Assembly: GCF_048544455.1 (NCBI RefSeq)
Contig: NC_133526.1
Coordinates: forward strand, 12,726,001-12,790,000
Reading direction: 5' to 3'
DNA from: Silene latifolia
Taxonomy: Eukaryota > Streptophyta > Magnoliopsida > Caryophyllales > Caryophyllaceae
DNA: 64,000 nt
Shown: positions 1-10,396 of the stretch, piece after piece
Position numbering within the stretch: position 1 is the first letter of the stretch
Layout: the number at the start of each line of letters is the position of its first letter
Translations under genes and position numbers: made by a program
Notes under the pieces: model-generated
The model's database searches: none
Told to the model about the DNA's origin: nothing
What the model saw: only the letters and a program-made list of their open reading frames with translations

Positions 1-59
1 GTTTAGGAAGTTGTGCCATATCCCTCCTTGAAATCTTATAACCCTTCGCATTCCATATA

Positions 60-636
60 CTGTGTTGTTTCATTAAATGTATAACTCTTAGAATGTAGAG
101 TTATGCCTAGAGTTATGCATTATATACCTAGAGTTATACATTATTTGCTAAGAGTTATACATTGTGTGGAAGGAGTTATACATCTTACAGTCTCTGCCTA
201 GAGTTATACATTTTGTAGCTAGAGTTATACATCGTATAACTAGAGTTATACATTGTGAGTACAGTTATACATTGAATGACTAGAATTATAAATACTGTGA
301 CTAGAGTTATACATTATTTGACTAGAGTTTTACATTCTGTGACCAGAGTTATACACAGTGACTAGAGTTATACATTAAATGACTAGAGTTATACAAACTG
401 TGACTAGAGTTATACATTGTATGACTAGAGTTATACAAACTGTGACTAGAGTTATACATTGTATGACTAGAGTTATACATTGTATGACTAGAGTTATACG
501 TTATCTGACTACGCTATACGTTACTGCGCCCGAGTTATAAATTGTATGACTAAAGTTATACATTATACACCCATAGTTATACGATCGTGGCCGAGTTATA
601 CCGTATGTGCATAGAGTTATACAAAGATATGCGTTG
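60..636. repeat. GTTATACA minisatellite, left array of unit A
   Basis: About 25 degenerate units of 18-21 bp share the core AGAGTTATACATT, usually preceded by GACT. Units differ in the 6-8 bases between cores (TGTATGACT, AACTGTGACT and so on). The orientation is opposite to the array at 3196-3870, so the two arrays flank the coding remnants at 669-2875 like subterminal inverted repeats. There is no coding potential. Confidence 0.9.
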
Positions 637-668
637 AATTATGTATTTCTTAATCATTTCATGGTTGA

Positions 669-1164
669 TTGATTACGGTCGGATGGTCGCAAGGCAAAAT
701 GAAACCGAGTATTGTAAGCATTTGGCGTGAGTTTACACCGTGTGTAGGGCAACAATTTTTTGAAATCGACGAGGCGGTGACATTCTATAAAGTTTATGCA
801 TTGGCAACCGGGTTTGATGTTCGGAAGTACTCGACGAAAAAATGGCGTGACGGTGAAATCAGTCAAAGTTGCTTGGTTTGCGGCAGAGAGGGATTCACAT
901 ATGTCCCAAAAGGAGAGGCAAAGAATTAAAAAAAATGAGATCGGGATTACGGAAGAAGGAATGCAATGGGGAAAAAGAACTGCGAACCAGAGGAAATATA
1001 CAGTCAAGAGGGTAGGGTGTAAAGCACATGTGAGGCTATTTATGAAGAATGGATTACTAGTAATTGACCGATTCCACATGGGGCATAATCACGAGCTTGT
1101 ATCGAGTGAGGATCGTCAGTTTCAGAAGATGTCGCGGAACATAGAAGATTTTCAGAAGGTGTAA
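669..1164 (+). pseudogene. FAR1-type DNA-binding domain fragment (MULE/FAR1-related)
   Basis: Two overlapping frames together give one FAR1-like DNA-binding domain. The first frame (669-929) has VGQQFFEIDEAVTFYKVYA followed by GFDVR, the usual start of the domain. The second frame (796-1164) carries GCKAHVRL and, further on, FHMGHNHEL, the Cys/His end of the WRKY-GCM1-type zinc fold. A frameshift lies between them at about 830-890. In plants this domain sits at the N terminus of FAR1/FHY3 proteins and of the MULE transposases they derive from, where it binds DNA. The transposase core and SWIM finger that should follow are absent; the frame ends at 1164. It lies between two minisatellite arrays and converges with the minus-strand fragment at 1200-2875. 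I read it as a truncated, non-functional remnant of the unit's own transposase or of a captured relative. Confidence 0.72.
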
Positions 1165-1199
1165 CTCGACTCCAACAACAGTTGCCTGACACTTGGGAC

Positions 1200-2875
1200 G
1201 GGGCTGCACACAACTTGATCCTCTAACCCTGGGCTAGCAGGTGACAACGGCTTTGACCACGAAACTGCAATTGATTTCGTTGGCGTGTCGGCTTTGACGG
1301 ACTCTCGACGCGGCTCAACACGGGGGTTACCACCCCATCCACCCCCATCATTGCCGAGACTCTCAAGAACTTCACTGATTTGACGCGTAGATGCATCGAT
1401 TCCGACAGTTTTTTGGGAGGCTCAAGAACTACCTCTCCAAATTTAGGGCGTTACCCACGTAAACCTTCACCTTTCTCGCAACTGCTCACTTCAGCGACGT
1501 ACTTTTGAATCTTTTCACCCTCAAAGAATTCTTGAGAGGCCTGACTAGCATTTAGGCCCGTCGGATCACTAGTTACAGCTTTGATCCGTGCGGTTGCATC
1601 TGCATACCATGAATAGAACACAATAGCGTTCCTTTGCATTTGCAGATAAAGCTCGTGAGTACCCTGCATCCAAGAAGTACAAATGCAATGAAGTTAGTTA
1701 TATTATAATATATGGGTACGTTCAAATTTGAAATGCAGAATCCATCTCAGAAATATATAATAGTTTGCACTTACATCGACACCCTAGCTTTCAATTCCTG
1801 GTCATCCTCGACCCCTGGTAGTTCTATCTGAATGAACTTCTTCTCGGAAGTTGGGCGGGGTTGAGGGGGTGTGGGGGCTGTTAGCAACAGATTTTGGGTT
1901 CACGCGGCGCCGAGGTCGCCATCGTCCACACTCCTTCCATAAGAGGGGTCTTGAAGGCACCTCGGATACCTGGTCTTAGACAAGGTTAAAGTACCCAATC
2001 CCCCTTGACCCACCTCAAATTTTACCCTCTCTACAAGCGAAGCTTCATCCCAATGTTTAATCAAAGGAAGATCACTATTACAAGGCTTACCCTTGTAATC
2101 ATATCGCTGAAAGTAGCTTATCATGAGGAAGGGGATACACCCATTCAACATTGTTACCCCCTTTTTACATCGACCCGCTTTCACCGTCATGTCCAAAATA
2201 TAAGAGCACCAAAAAAATGCGGGATGGCTTTAGGATCTTCTACACCCTTAACGACTTCCAATCTATCCCATTGTTTGGGGTGGGTGCGAGGAATGAAGAC
2301 ATACAGAACAACACAAATAGCCGGCAAAATTGATCGTCCGCCTCCTCGTACTCCACAAGTTGCTTGTGAACTTTCCCTAAGGGTATAGCACTATTCCCTT
2401 TGGCCACCCCGTACGCTTCCCGCCATTTGTCCTTCAGCTCCTTATTCTCGGGGTCGGTGGACCCCTTCTGCGTGCTCACAGGCACCAAAGGGAGAGGGTT
2501 GGGTCCTAAAGGTAACAAGAAACAGTCATGCACGTCATGCTTACTGATCATAAACTCCTTCTTCCGCGAAGCCCTGAACACATATGAGTTGTCAGAGAAG
2601 GATTCCAAGAACAGGCGAACGTGTGCAAGTGGGAAGCTCCTAATCTTGAGCTCCAAAAGGCCACCAAACCCAATTTTCTTAACAGCGGACACCTGATCCT
2701 CATTAAGATTTTCAATGAGAGAAACAAGTCTTTGAGGTCGACACGAAACCGTTATTTCATGCACCCTCTTTACCCTTGGCTTGGCCTCAACCATCTGGGG
2801 AAAAGCAAAGACAACACACAAAATTATACACACTGTACTTGCAATTATAGATATTTGGAACAAAGAAATAGACAT
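1200..2875 (-). pseudogene. Fragmented plant protein of the Ulp1-associated MULE-cargo type
   Basis: Three minus-strand pieces read in order: 2875-2240 (211 codons), 2196-1900 and 1669-1451. A further plausible in-frame stretch lies at 1200-1440. The first piece has a hydrophobic N-terminal segment (about residues 5-25), then VSAVKKIGFGGLLELKIRSF and HDVHDCFLLPLG, and GVTMLNGCIPFLMISYFQRY starts the second piece. I recognise these as the conserved region upstream of a Ulp1-type cysteine protease domain in many repeat-derived plant proteins; such genes are known cargo of Kaonashi/VANDAL-type MULEs. The pieces are separated by a stop plus frame change near 2240-2200, and some breaks may be introns. 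No Ulp1 catalytic triad is visible: the sequence runs out into the FAR1 fragment first. The family assignment is from memory of the motif and is moderate. Confidence 0.55.
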
Positions 2876-2879
2876 ACTG

Positions 2880-3095
2880 TGAATTAAAGTAATACAATAA
2901 ATAGTCAGAGTTATACAAAATATAAGTAAAGTTATACATTCTGATAATAGAGTTATACAAAATATAAGTGAAGTTATACATTCTGATAATAGAGTTAATC
3001 AGAAAATATCAAGAGTTATACATTCTGACAGCAAAAGTTATTCAAAATGTAATCAGAGTTATACAACAAATGACAACAGTTATAAAAAGCTCAAA
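2880..3095. repeat. GTTATACA minisatellite, inner block of unit A
   Basis: Degenerate units around AGAGTTATACA with AAATATAAG or TTCTGATAAT spacers, in the same orientation as the array at 60-636. Unit length is about 19-22 bp. It starts immediately next to the N terminus of the minus-strand gene remnant. Confidence 0.85.
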
Positions 3096-3195
3096 CTTTG
3101 AACCTGGGAATCAGCTCCCTTCTCAGTACTTGGTGCATCATCCATCCATGGTGACAAATAAAAAGGGATTCAGATTATATAATGTGTAAAATTAT

Positions 3196-3870
3196 ATGTG
3201 TAACTTGAGCCATTAATGTATAACTCTATTATTAAAATGTATAACTCTAGTCATAGAATGTCTAACTCTGGCCATACATTGTATAACTCTAGTCATAGAA
3301 TGTATAACTCTAGCCATGTAATAGAATGTATAACTCTAGCAATAGAATGTATAACTCTAGGCATAGAATGTATAACTCTGGCCATAAAATGTATAACTGT
3401 AAGCATAGAATGTATAACTCTATTATTAAAATGTATAACTCTAGTATTAAAATGTATAACTCTATTATTAAAATGTATAACTCTAGTCATAGAATGTCTA
3501 ACTCGGCCATACATTGTATAACTCCAGTTATACATTATGACAAAGAGTTATTCAACATGTAATCAGAGTTATACAACAAATGATTGCGATAAAATGTATA
3601 ACTCTAGCAATAGAAAGTATAACTCTGGCCATGTAATAGAATGTATAACTCTGGCCATAAAATGTATAACTCTAGTCATAGAATGTATAACTCTGACCAT
3701 GTAATAGAATGTATAACTCTAGCAATAGAATGTATAACTCTAGTCATAGAATGTATAACTCGGTCATAAAATGTATAATCGTAAGCATAGAATGTATAAT
3801 GAATAACTCCAGGTATAAATTGTATAATCAGAGGCATATATTGTATAACTCTATGTATGGAAACTAATTA
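3196..3870. repeat. GTTATACA minisatellite, inverted array of unit A
   Basis: About 30 units in reverse orientation: AATGTATAACTCTAG with CATAG or TATTAAA spacers, period 18-21 bp with occasional longer units (ATGTAATAG insert). With 60-636 this gives opposite-facing arrays on the two sides of the coding remnants. Any reading frame here is simply the repeat translated. Confidence 0.9.
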
Positions 3871-4160
3871 GAAGTATAGTCATACATATAACAATTAGAG
3901 TTTGACATCTAGGAACCAGAGTTATACATCTAGGAACCAGAGTTATACATATTGAGTAATAAAGTTATACATCTAGTAAGCAGAGTTAGACATCTAGTAA
4001 CGTATAAATCAAAATCAAAACTTTTAACCTGGATATCAACTCCCGTGTCAATACTTTCTACAACATCCATCCGTAGATGACCAACAATTGGGATTAGAGT
4101 TATACGATATTTAATTGAAGTTACAAATCATTCTCAGCAAGAGTTATACCAACAAGACGA
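3871..4160. repeat. Sparse, decayed GTTATACA repeats
   Basis: Scattered cores such as AGAGTTATACATCTAG, again in the orientation of the left array, diluted by unique sequence. This looks like an old degenerating edge of the array. Confidence 0.6.
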
Positions 4161-4730
4161 GATTTTTTACCTTCGATTCAGATTTCTTGGAAGATTTCTT
4201 GGCATTTTTCTTGGCAAAAACCATTGTTAATTATAAAATGACCTCGAATTTGTTCTCGCACAACCATAATTAACAATTGAACAAATAAACATCAAAAACC
4301 CATAATTGCAGATTGAAAAATCAAATGAACTCTTTTTATGATAGTTTAACAAAGGCAATAATTAACAAAAAACAAACTACAAATCACTAAATAGGGAATG
4401 GAGAAAATACCTTATAAAAATGGAGACAAAGTAGTTTGCACGCGACTTGGTATTAATTTGTATTAATTTGTTGTGATGAAAATGGCGTTTGTTGGGATGG
4501 ACTTAATTGGTAATGATGAAAATGGAGTTATCAGAATTGTGAAGAAAGAAAAGGAAGACGAAATGACAGGAAATAGAGGGAAAACACAAATACCCGCAAG
4601 TTGTTTTGAATTGTCTAGAAAATGAGGAGGAAATGATCATTGATGATGGATAAACAAAGTTGCATGCATGGGTTAGTGGGTAAGAGGAGAGAGGTAAATC
4701 AAAAATATTAGTTTAATGGGGTTTAGTGGG
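4161..4730. other. AT-rich subterminal stretch of unit A, no gene seen
   Basis: No credible reading frame. The sequence resembles a promoter or UTR-like flank between the minisatellites and the terminal repeat; on the minus strand it would lie inside the right end of unit A. Confidence 0.5.
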
Positions 4731-4826
4731 GTTTGACTGCCAAATCGTGGCCATTGCTTTGCTTGATCCAACCGTCCACATTAGGACTTATGGACTTAAT
4801 ATATGTAAGGACCTTAGTTGATCTCT

Positions 4827-4830
<4 letters not shown>
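4731..4830 (-). repeat. Terminal inverted-repeat end of unit A
   Basis: Read on the minus strand from the (TA)n tract outward it contains GATCAACTAAGGTCC, then AAGTCCATAAGTCC and GGTTGGATCAAG. The same order of blocks occurs at 63886-63990 (GATCAACTAAGGTCC, GAGTCCATAAGGTC, CATTGGATGG) and, more diverged, at 4867-4955. Unit A therefore ends at this (TA)n tract; its left end lies outside the window. Confidence 0.7.

Positions 4831-4866
<36 letters not shown>
4831..4866. repeat. (TA)18 microsatellite between units A and B
   Basis: Pure TA tract of 36 bp. Both neighbours begin directly at it with related, outward-facing terminal sequences. Confidence 0.97.
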
Positions 4867-4869
<3 letters not shown>

Positions 4870-4955
4870 ATAAGATCATCTAAGTCCACCTCTTACATTT
4901 GAGTCCATAAGTCTCATTGTGAGCCTTTGGATCTTGGAAATGGAGGGCTTAGATG
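4867..4955 (+). repeat. Unit B left terminal repeat
   Basis: Key blocks are CATCTAAGTCCACC, GAGTCCATAAGTC, GTGAGCCTTTGGATC and AATGGAGGG. It pairs with 8710-8800 in inverted orientation and is close to the unit E end at 63886-63990. Confidence 0.7.
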
Positions 4956-5204
4956 AGAACCCAAAAATTAAGGTTAATGCTCTAATTTGTCCATCTCCCT
5001 CTAATTTTCTCATTAACTACATTAATCCTCCTCATCTTTCATTCACCAACTCATTATCACATCTCCTCATTCTCTCTCTATATCTCACTTCTCCATATTC
5101 TCTCCAAAAAACCAAGAAAAAAAAAAACCCAAAAAACCAAACAAATAAAAAACCCAAAAAATCCAAATAAATCATTTACTCATCTTTTCCTCATTCACCA
5201 TCCA

Positions 5205-5278
5205 CCTACCACCACCCACCGGAAACCACCACAGATCGCCAACCGCCGCCACCACCACCACCGCCGCCGCCGCCCCCG

Positions 5279-5315
<37 letters not shown>
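5205..5315. repeat. CCACC/CCGCCG-rich tract followed by poly-T (~35)
   Basis: A CCACC/CCGCC pyrimidine-rich stretch (5205-5275) leads into an uninterrupted T run at 5282-5315. A second T run is at 5477-5504. The right arm of unit B has the mirror arrangement: A runs at 8105-8138 and GGTGGTGGT-rich DNA at 8340-8450. Confidence 0.85.
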
Positions 5316-5318
<3 letters not shown>

Positions 5319-5470
5319 TTGATGTTTGGGTGTTCTTTTTATTTTTTATTTTTTTTTCTCCTTATATCGTCTTGTTATATAATATTGTTTCAAATTTGTG
5401 AGTTTTTTTTATTTTAATCGTAGATCTACTAAAATAGATCAATTTTCATGACCCGTTTTTTTTTTCATTT

Positions 5471-5504
<34 letters not shown>

Positions 5505-5579
5505 CAATTTTGATGTTTTGGTCTTTTTTTTTTTTCCGGTAATTGACATTCTTACAAATTATAGTTTGATTTTAGTACT

Positions 5580-6262
5580 AAATCTATTAGTTATGAAATC
5601 TCATTTTTTACTTTTTTCTTGTTGATATCACTTTGTTAATATTCGTCTTGTTATATATTTGCCAAATTTCGTATTTAAAATTTTCTTTTGGTATTGTGTG
5701 ATTTAGGATCTATTAAAATTACTTTATCGGTTAAAATTACACTTTTTTTCGTTAAAATTACACTTTTTTCCGTTAAAATTACACTTTTTTCCGTTAAAAT
5801 TACACTTTTTTTGGGTTAAAATCACAGTTTTTTCCTTGTTAAAAATACACTTTTTTCCGTTAAAATTACATTTTTGTGTGTTAAAATTACACTTTTTTTC
5901 CGGTTAAAATTATAGTACTAAATCTATTAGTTATGAAATCTCATTAAATTACTTTTTTCTTGTTGATATCACTTTGTTAATATCCGTCTTGTTATATATA
6001 TTTGCCAAATTTCGTATTTAAAATTTTCATTTGGTATTGTGTGATTTAGGATCCATTAAAATTACTTTATTGGTTAAAATTACACTTTTTTTCGTTAAAA
6101 TTACACTTTTTTCCGTTAAAATTACACTTTTTTCCGTTAAAATTACACTTTTTCCGTTAAAATTACACTTTTTTCCGTTAAAATTACACTTTTTTTGGGT
6201 TAAAATCACAGTTTTTTCTGTTAAAATTACACTTTTTTCCTTTAAAATTACACTTGTCTTCA
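5580..6262. repeat. Tandem duplication (~340 bp) within unit B left arm
   Basis: 5580-5918 and 5920-6262 repeat the same order: ATCTATTAGTTATGAAATC, GTTGATATCACTTTG, GCCAAATTTCGTATT, TGTGTGATTTAGGATC, then several GTTAAAATTACACTTTTT units. The duplication carries part of the minisatellite with it, which shows how the array grows by larger steps as well as by single units. Confidence 0.8.
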
Positions 6263-6640
6263 TTAAAGTTACATTTATCTCTACTAAGGTTATCTTCTCA
6301 ATGAATCAAGTTACGCTTTTGGACTAAAGTTAGAACAATTTGGACTGAAATTACAGAAATTTGGACTAAAATTACACAAATTTGGACTAAAATTACACAA
6401 TTTGGACTAAAATTACACAATTTGGACTAAAGATACACAAATTTGGACTATAGTTATACATTTGGATTAAAATTACACTTTTATGGACTAAAATTACACT
6501 TCCGTGGACTAAAATTACACTTTTGTAGACTAAATTTATACATTTGTGGATTAAAGTTACACATTTGTAGATTAAAATTACACTTTTTTGGACTAAAATT
6601 ACACTTTTGTGGACTAAAATTACACTCATAAAATGATAAA
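5728..6640. repeat. ATTACAC minisatellite, left array of unit B
   Basis: About 35 units. The first type is GTTAAAATTACACTTTTTTCC with a period of 20-21 bp. From about 6320 the type changes to TTTGGACTAAAATTACACAA, close in form to the GGACTAAAGTTATACAA units of unit C. Frames across it are simple repeat translations. Confidence 0.9.
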
Positions 6641-7014
6641 AGATACACATACTATCAATTTACTAAGTTACACTTTAGTGGACAATGATTGGAATTGCAC
6701 AATCTAAATGACTCAAAATAAATGAATTGTGTAACTTTAGTTCTAATTGTGTAATTTTACTCTAAATTTAGTCGTAAATAGTGTATTCAATTTAGTCGTA
6801 AACTCCAAAATTGTATAATTTTAGTCCAAATTTAGTTGTAAATATTGTATTCAATTTAGTCGTAAACTCCATTAGTTCGTCCAAATAGTCCAAATAGTCC
6901 AAATTAGTTAGTCCATATTGTCCAAATTAGTTAGTCCAAATTGTCCAAATTGTCCAAATTAGTTAGTCCAAATTGTCCAAATAGTCCAAATTGTCCAAAT
7001 TAGTCTGTTTAACT
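6641..7014. other. Central spacer of unit B
   Basis: Between the two opposed arrays lie repeated TTTAGTCGTAAA blocks and a cluster of TCCAAATTAGTTAGTCC and TTGTCCAAA units (6890-7005). This is the turning point of the foldback. No gene is present. Confidence 0.6.
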
Positions 7015-7545
7015 TTAATCCAAGAGTGTAACTTTAGTCATTAATAGAGATAAGTGTAATTTTAACAGGAAAAAGTGTAATTTTAACCGAAAAAAGTGTA
7101 ATTTTAAAGTAGAAAGGTGTAATTTTAAAGGAAAAAAATGTAATTCCAACAAGAAAAAGTGTAATTTTAACAGGAAAAAGTGTAATTTTAACAGAATTGA
7201 GTGTAATTTTAACATAAAAAGTGTAATTCCAACAAGAAAAAGTGTAATTTTAACAGGAAAAAGTGTAATTGTAACAAGAAAAAGTGTAATTCCAACAAGA
7301 AAAAGTGTAATTGTAATAGAAAAAAGTGTAATATTAACAGGAAAAAGTGTAACTATAACAGAAATAAGGGTAATTCTAACCAAATAAAGTGTTATTTTAA
7401 CCAAAATAAGTGTAATTTTAACCAAAAAAAGTGTAATTGTAAAAAAAAAAGTGTAATAGTAAAAAAAAAAAAGTGTAATTGTAACAGAAATAAGTGTAAT
7501 TGTAATAGAAAAAAGTGTAATTTTAACAAAAAAAAAATTGTAACT
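7015..7545. repeat. ATTACAC minisatellite, right (inverted) array of unit B
   Basis: About 26 units of AAAAGTGTAATTTTAACAGG, the reverse complement type of the left array. Period is 18-21 bp, with CCAACAAG and TAACAAAA variants. Confidence 0.9.
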
Positions 7546-8709
7546 TTAATGTTTGAAGGTTGTGCAATTTTTTTTTTAAAAACAAGATCTCTAATTTTAG
7601 CACAAAATAATATGTAATTACAAAAATCAAAAAAATAAAAATAAACACCAACCATACTAGACCTAAAATAATAAAAACCGAAAGAAAAAAAATGAGAAAG
7701 AAAAAAACCGAAAAAAACAAGATTTTAATGGCGGATGAGATTTTAATAATAACAATGAAATAAACAAGATCTAAACGGTTTTAATAATAACAATGAAAAA
7801 ACCGAAATAATATGCAATGATATTTTAATAATAACAATGAAATAAACGAAATCAAAAACAACATCAAAAAAACGAAATCAAAACCAAAACTAAGAAAACG
7901 AAAACAAAATCTCAGAAAAACGAGATCCAAAATAAAAAAAAAAACGAAAATAATATATAAAAAAAACAAAACAAACAAAATACAAAAACAAAGCTTGTGA
8001 TGTCGACCAAAAACAAACAAAAAACAAAAGAAAAGAAAAAAAAAATCGAAAAAAAAAAATTTATGTAACGCAACAGCAGCAAGTCAGCAACAGATGAGAT
8101 TTAAAAAAAAATAAAAAAAAAAAAAAAAAAAAAAAAAATCCGAATTTCAGATCTGAGGTGTTAGACAACACCAACCACCATACTTCCACTTCCATATACT
8201 ACCACCACGAACCAACCATCACCGCCACGAGACAACCACAACCACCACGAGCCAAAGACCACAAAACACCTTAGATTTGACAAAAAAAAAAAAAAACAGA
8301 GAAAGAGAAATAAGAAAAGCAGGCGGTCTTTTTTTTTTTTTTGTTGCGGTAGTGGAAGGTGGCTGCGGTAGTGGAAGGTGAGAGGGCGGTCAGTGGTGGT
8401 GAGGGGACGGACGGCGAGGGTGAGTGATGGTGGTGGTTGTCCGGGTGGTGAAGGAGGGAGTAATTGTTGGGTTTTTTTTTTTTGTTAGGAAGAGAGAAAG
8501 AGAGATAGATGGTGGTGGTTTTTTTTTTTTTTTTTTTTTTTGGTTTTTTTTGGGTGATGAGAGGAAGAGAGAATAAGAGAGATGTGGTTTTTTGTTTTTG
8601 AATTAATGAATGAGAGAGTAGTGAATGAATGAATGATAAGAATGAGGAGGAGATTAAGAGTGATTAGGAAGGGAGATTAGCTAGATGCATTTCTAGCCCT
8701 CCATTGAGA
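7546..8709. other. Right arm of unit B, no gene
   Basis: A-rich DNA with homopolymer A runs (8041-8060, 8105-8138), CAACCACCA/CGAGCC motifs and, near the end, GAATGAATGAATGA. On the minus strand it mirrors 4950-5600. The long minus-strand frames at 7392-8020 are Phe/Leu-rich low-complexity translations and are not credible proteins. Confidence 0.6.
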
Positions 8710-8793
8710 TGTAATCTCCTCCCTCCATCCCTTCCATCCTAAGGCCCTTAGAAAGACTTAGGGAGTCAATTGATGGAAGGGACTTAGAAGAAC

Positions 8794-8800
<7 letters not shown>
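8710..8800 (-). repeat. Unit B right terminal repeat
   Basis: Inverted partner of 4867-4955. It is also very close to the unit C end at 11049-11150: both contain GGAAGGGATGGAGGGA and GAGATTACATCTCAATG reading away from the TA tract. Confidence 0.72.

Positions 8801-8869
<69 letters not shown>
8801..8869. repeat. (TA)n tract, left half, split by a retroelement
   Basis: 69 bp of pure TA. The tract resumes at 10971, directly after the LTR element at 8870-10970, so it was one tract of roughly 140 bp before that insertion. Confidence 0.95.
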
Positions 8870-8873
<4 letters not shown>

Positions 8874-9450
8874 CCTGTGTAATTCCAGAGCAGTTACTTG
8901 TTACCACCCGTGCTTGTAGAATGACGTCTTTGGTTGAATCCTCCTTGCGGTCTCCTGAAACGATGAACAAACTAAGGGCTCGGCTTTGGACCGAGCGAAC
9001 TCACTCCGACGCTCAAGTCAGTAAACTTAAAGGGGTAAGTTGTTGTTACTTGGCGAAGTACGTGTTGTAGAGAGATAAAGAAGATATTACCAGATGAATA
9101 GTGTATTTTAGGTTAAATTGTGGATATCCTCCTCAATGAGAGTTGAGGAGTATTTATAGACTTTCACCTTTTGTCACGTAGTGGCCAAGTGGCCAAGTGG
9201 CTAGCAGGTGGAAAGACTGATCTACCCTCGGCCGATGGACCCATGTCGGTCGGCGGGCCTGTTGACTCGCCGCCGAGGGGTCTTGGATATGAGTTCGCGG
9301 ATGTGTGCCCCGGTGGCTAGTTGCCCCAGGCCGGGACCAAGAGACAGCCGACGGGTGCGTCGGTTAGCTGTCTAAGCCGTTGACTTGCGTGGATATCTTT
9401 GACCTTGCTCAATATGTTGATCGTCGGCGGGTGCGAAATATGCCCCATCA
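8870..9450 (-). repeat. 3' LTR of the deleted Retand-like element
   Basis: 581 bp. On the plus strand it starts TGTTCCTGTGTAATTCC and ends ATATGCCCCATCA. It shares its length and block order with the LTR at 10397-10970. Confidence 0.9.
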
Positions 9451-10121
9451 ATTTGCCCCCAGCGTAGTCTATGCCGTGGTATGGGCTCCGATGTATGTTG
9501 AGCGTATATTCTGCGTAAGTGAAAATTTCTGCCCCGGCTTCTTTTACCCCGGCATGGCTCTGCTTAGGCCGTACCATATCCCCCCTCCACATGGATGTGT
9601 AATGGACATCAGATGTGGAAAAGAAAGTGGTGCTGGCCGAGACCGAGGTTGTGAGCGCCGTGTGCTTTTGATTGCCCCCAGCCGGTGCTGACAAACTTGG
9701 TTGATCGTGTGGCCGGCGGAGAACAGATACTTAGGAGTTTGTTTGAGGAAGATGAATGGGCAGAGAGATTTGAAGGGGCGTGTTGAAGACGCTTGGTCAC
9801 TGTTGCATTGATTGACGTTCAACTGTTGCAACGATTGACATTCCGTGGTTGCATGTCTGACACGTGTCTGTTTGCTGATTGGCTGGCGTTTCATGGGCTG
9901 TGCCCTGATTGGTCCTTCTTCATGGGCCTTCCCCTATAAATAGGGCAGTTAATCCCTGAAATTGGGCACCAATTTCACTTTCTCAAAAATTTTCTTCTTT
10001 CTAGCCCTCTTTGACGAAACTTCTCTCTAGCTTTCAGAATCATTACTCCGGCGTAGCATTTTTCTTCAAGGTAAACAAACAAATTTTTAACTTTTTCATT
10101 GTTAAGTTTTCGCTGTGAATC

Positions 10122-10390
10122 ATGTCTTCTGCTGATGCCGGTCCTAGTAACCGTGCGCCGGGGGGGTTCCCCGTCGCATCTTGACGAAGAGGAGGCACTG
10201 GCCGTCGTCCCGCTAAGGGGGTCCTAGGTCGCCTTCTCCCGAAGTTGACCCGAAAGTTCTGGAGGGTTGGGAGGACGATGATGAAGCTGATGAAGACTTT
10301 GATGATGACGGTGAGGAAAGGATTCCTTCTGGTGTTAAGAGGCAGTTCATCATGGATCACGGCGAGGCCTGTAAGGTCCGCCTTGACGGC
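10122..10390 (+). pseudogene. 5' fragment of the Tat reverse-strand gene
   Basis: Starts ATGTCTTCTGCTGATGCC like the intact gene at 13662, with a TATA-like CTATAAATAGGG upstream at about 9933. An extra G in the GC-rich run near 10160 shifts the frame, and the reading then follows the acidic region (DDDGEE-like) up to about 10385, where the sequence jumps to the PBS region. The jump lies at a shared GAC trinucleotide (CTTGAC / GACGGCGCC), pointing to a microhomology deletion. Confidence 0.75.
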
Positions 10391-10396
10391 GCCAAT

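Larger units (their letters stand above)
4867..8800. mobile_element. Unit B: gene-free foldback element bounded by (TA)n
   Basis: The two ends resemble each other as inverted repeats of about 85 bp. Left: GTAATAAGATCATCTAAGTC, then GAGTCCATAAGTC and AATGGAGGG. Right, read inward on the minus strand: GTGATAAGTTCTTCTAAGTC, then GACTCCCTAAGTC and GATGGAGGG. Inside, both arms repeat the same order: a promoter-like stretch with ATTCATTC or ATTCACC, CTCTCC and AAAACC, then CCACC-rich DNA, a long poly-T, and an ATTACAC minisatellite. The arms face each other around 6641-7014. There is no coding sequence. I read it as a non-autonomous element of a family that sits in TA microsatellites, reminiscent of the rice Micron idea. 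No target duplication other than TA can be seen. Confidence 0.6.

Noticed and set aside
60..636. CRISPR-like regular repeats with variable spacers
   Set aside because: Spacers are only 5-9 bp, units vary, and the context is a plant genome; it is a minisatellite.
2005..2696. Plus-strand frames opposite to the Ulp1-associated remnant
   Set aside because: No recognisable domain; the minus strand has the conserved motifs.
6027..6650. Open frames on both strands with KLHFFPLKLHFF or VILTEKSVILTEK patterns
   Set aside because: They are translations of the 20-21-bp minisatellite whose period is often divisible by three; no start context, domain or conservation.
7392..8020. Phe-rich minus-strand frames
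   Set aside because: A-rich low-complexity DNA of unit B's right arm.
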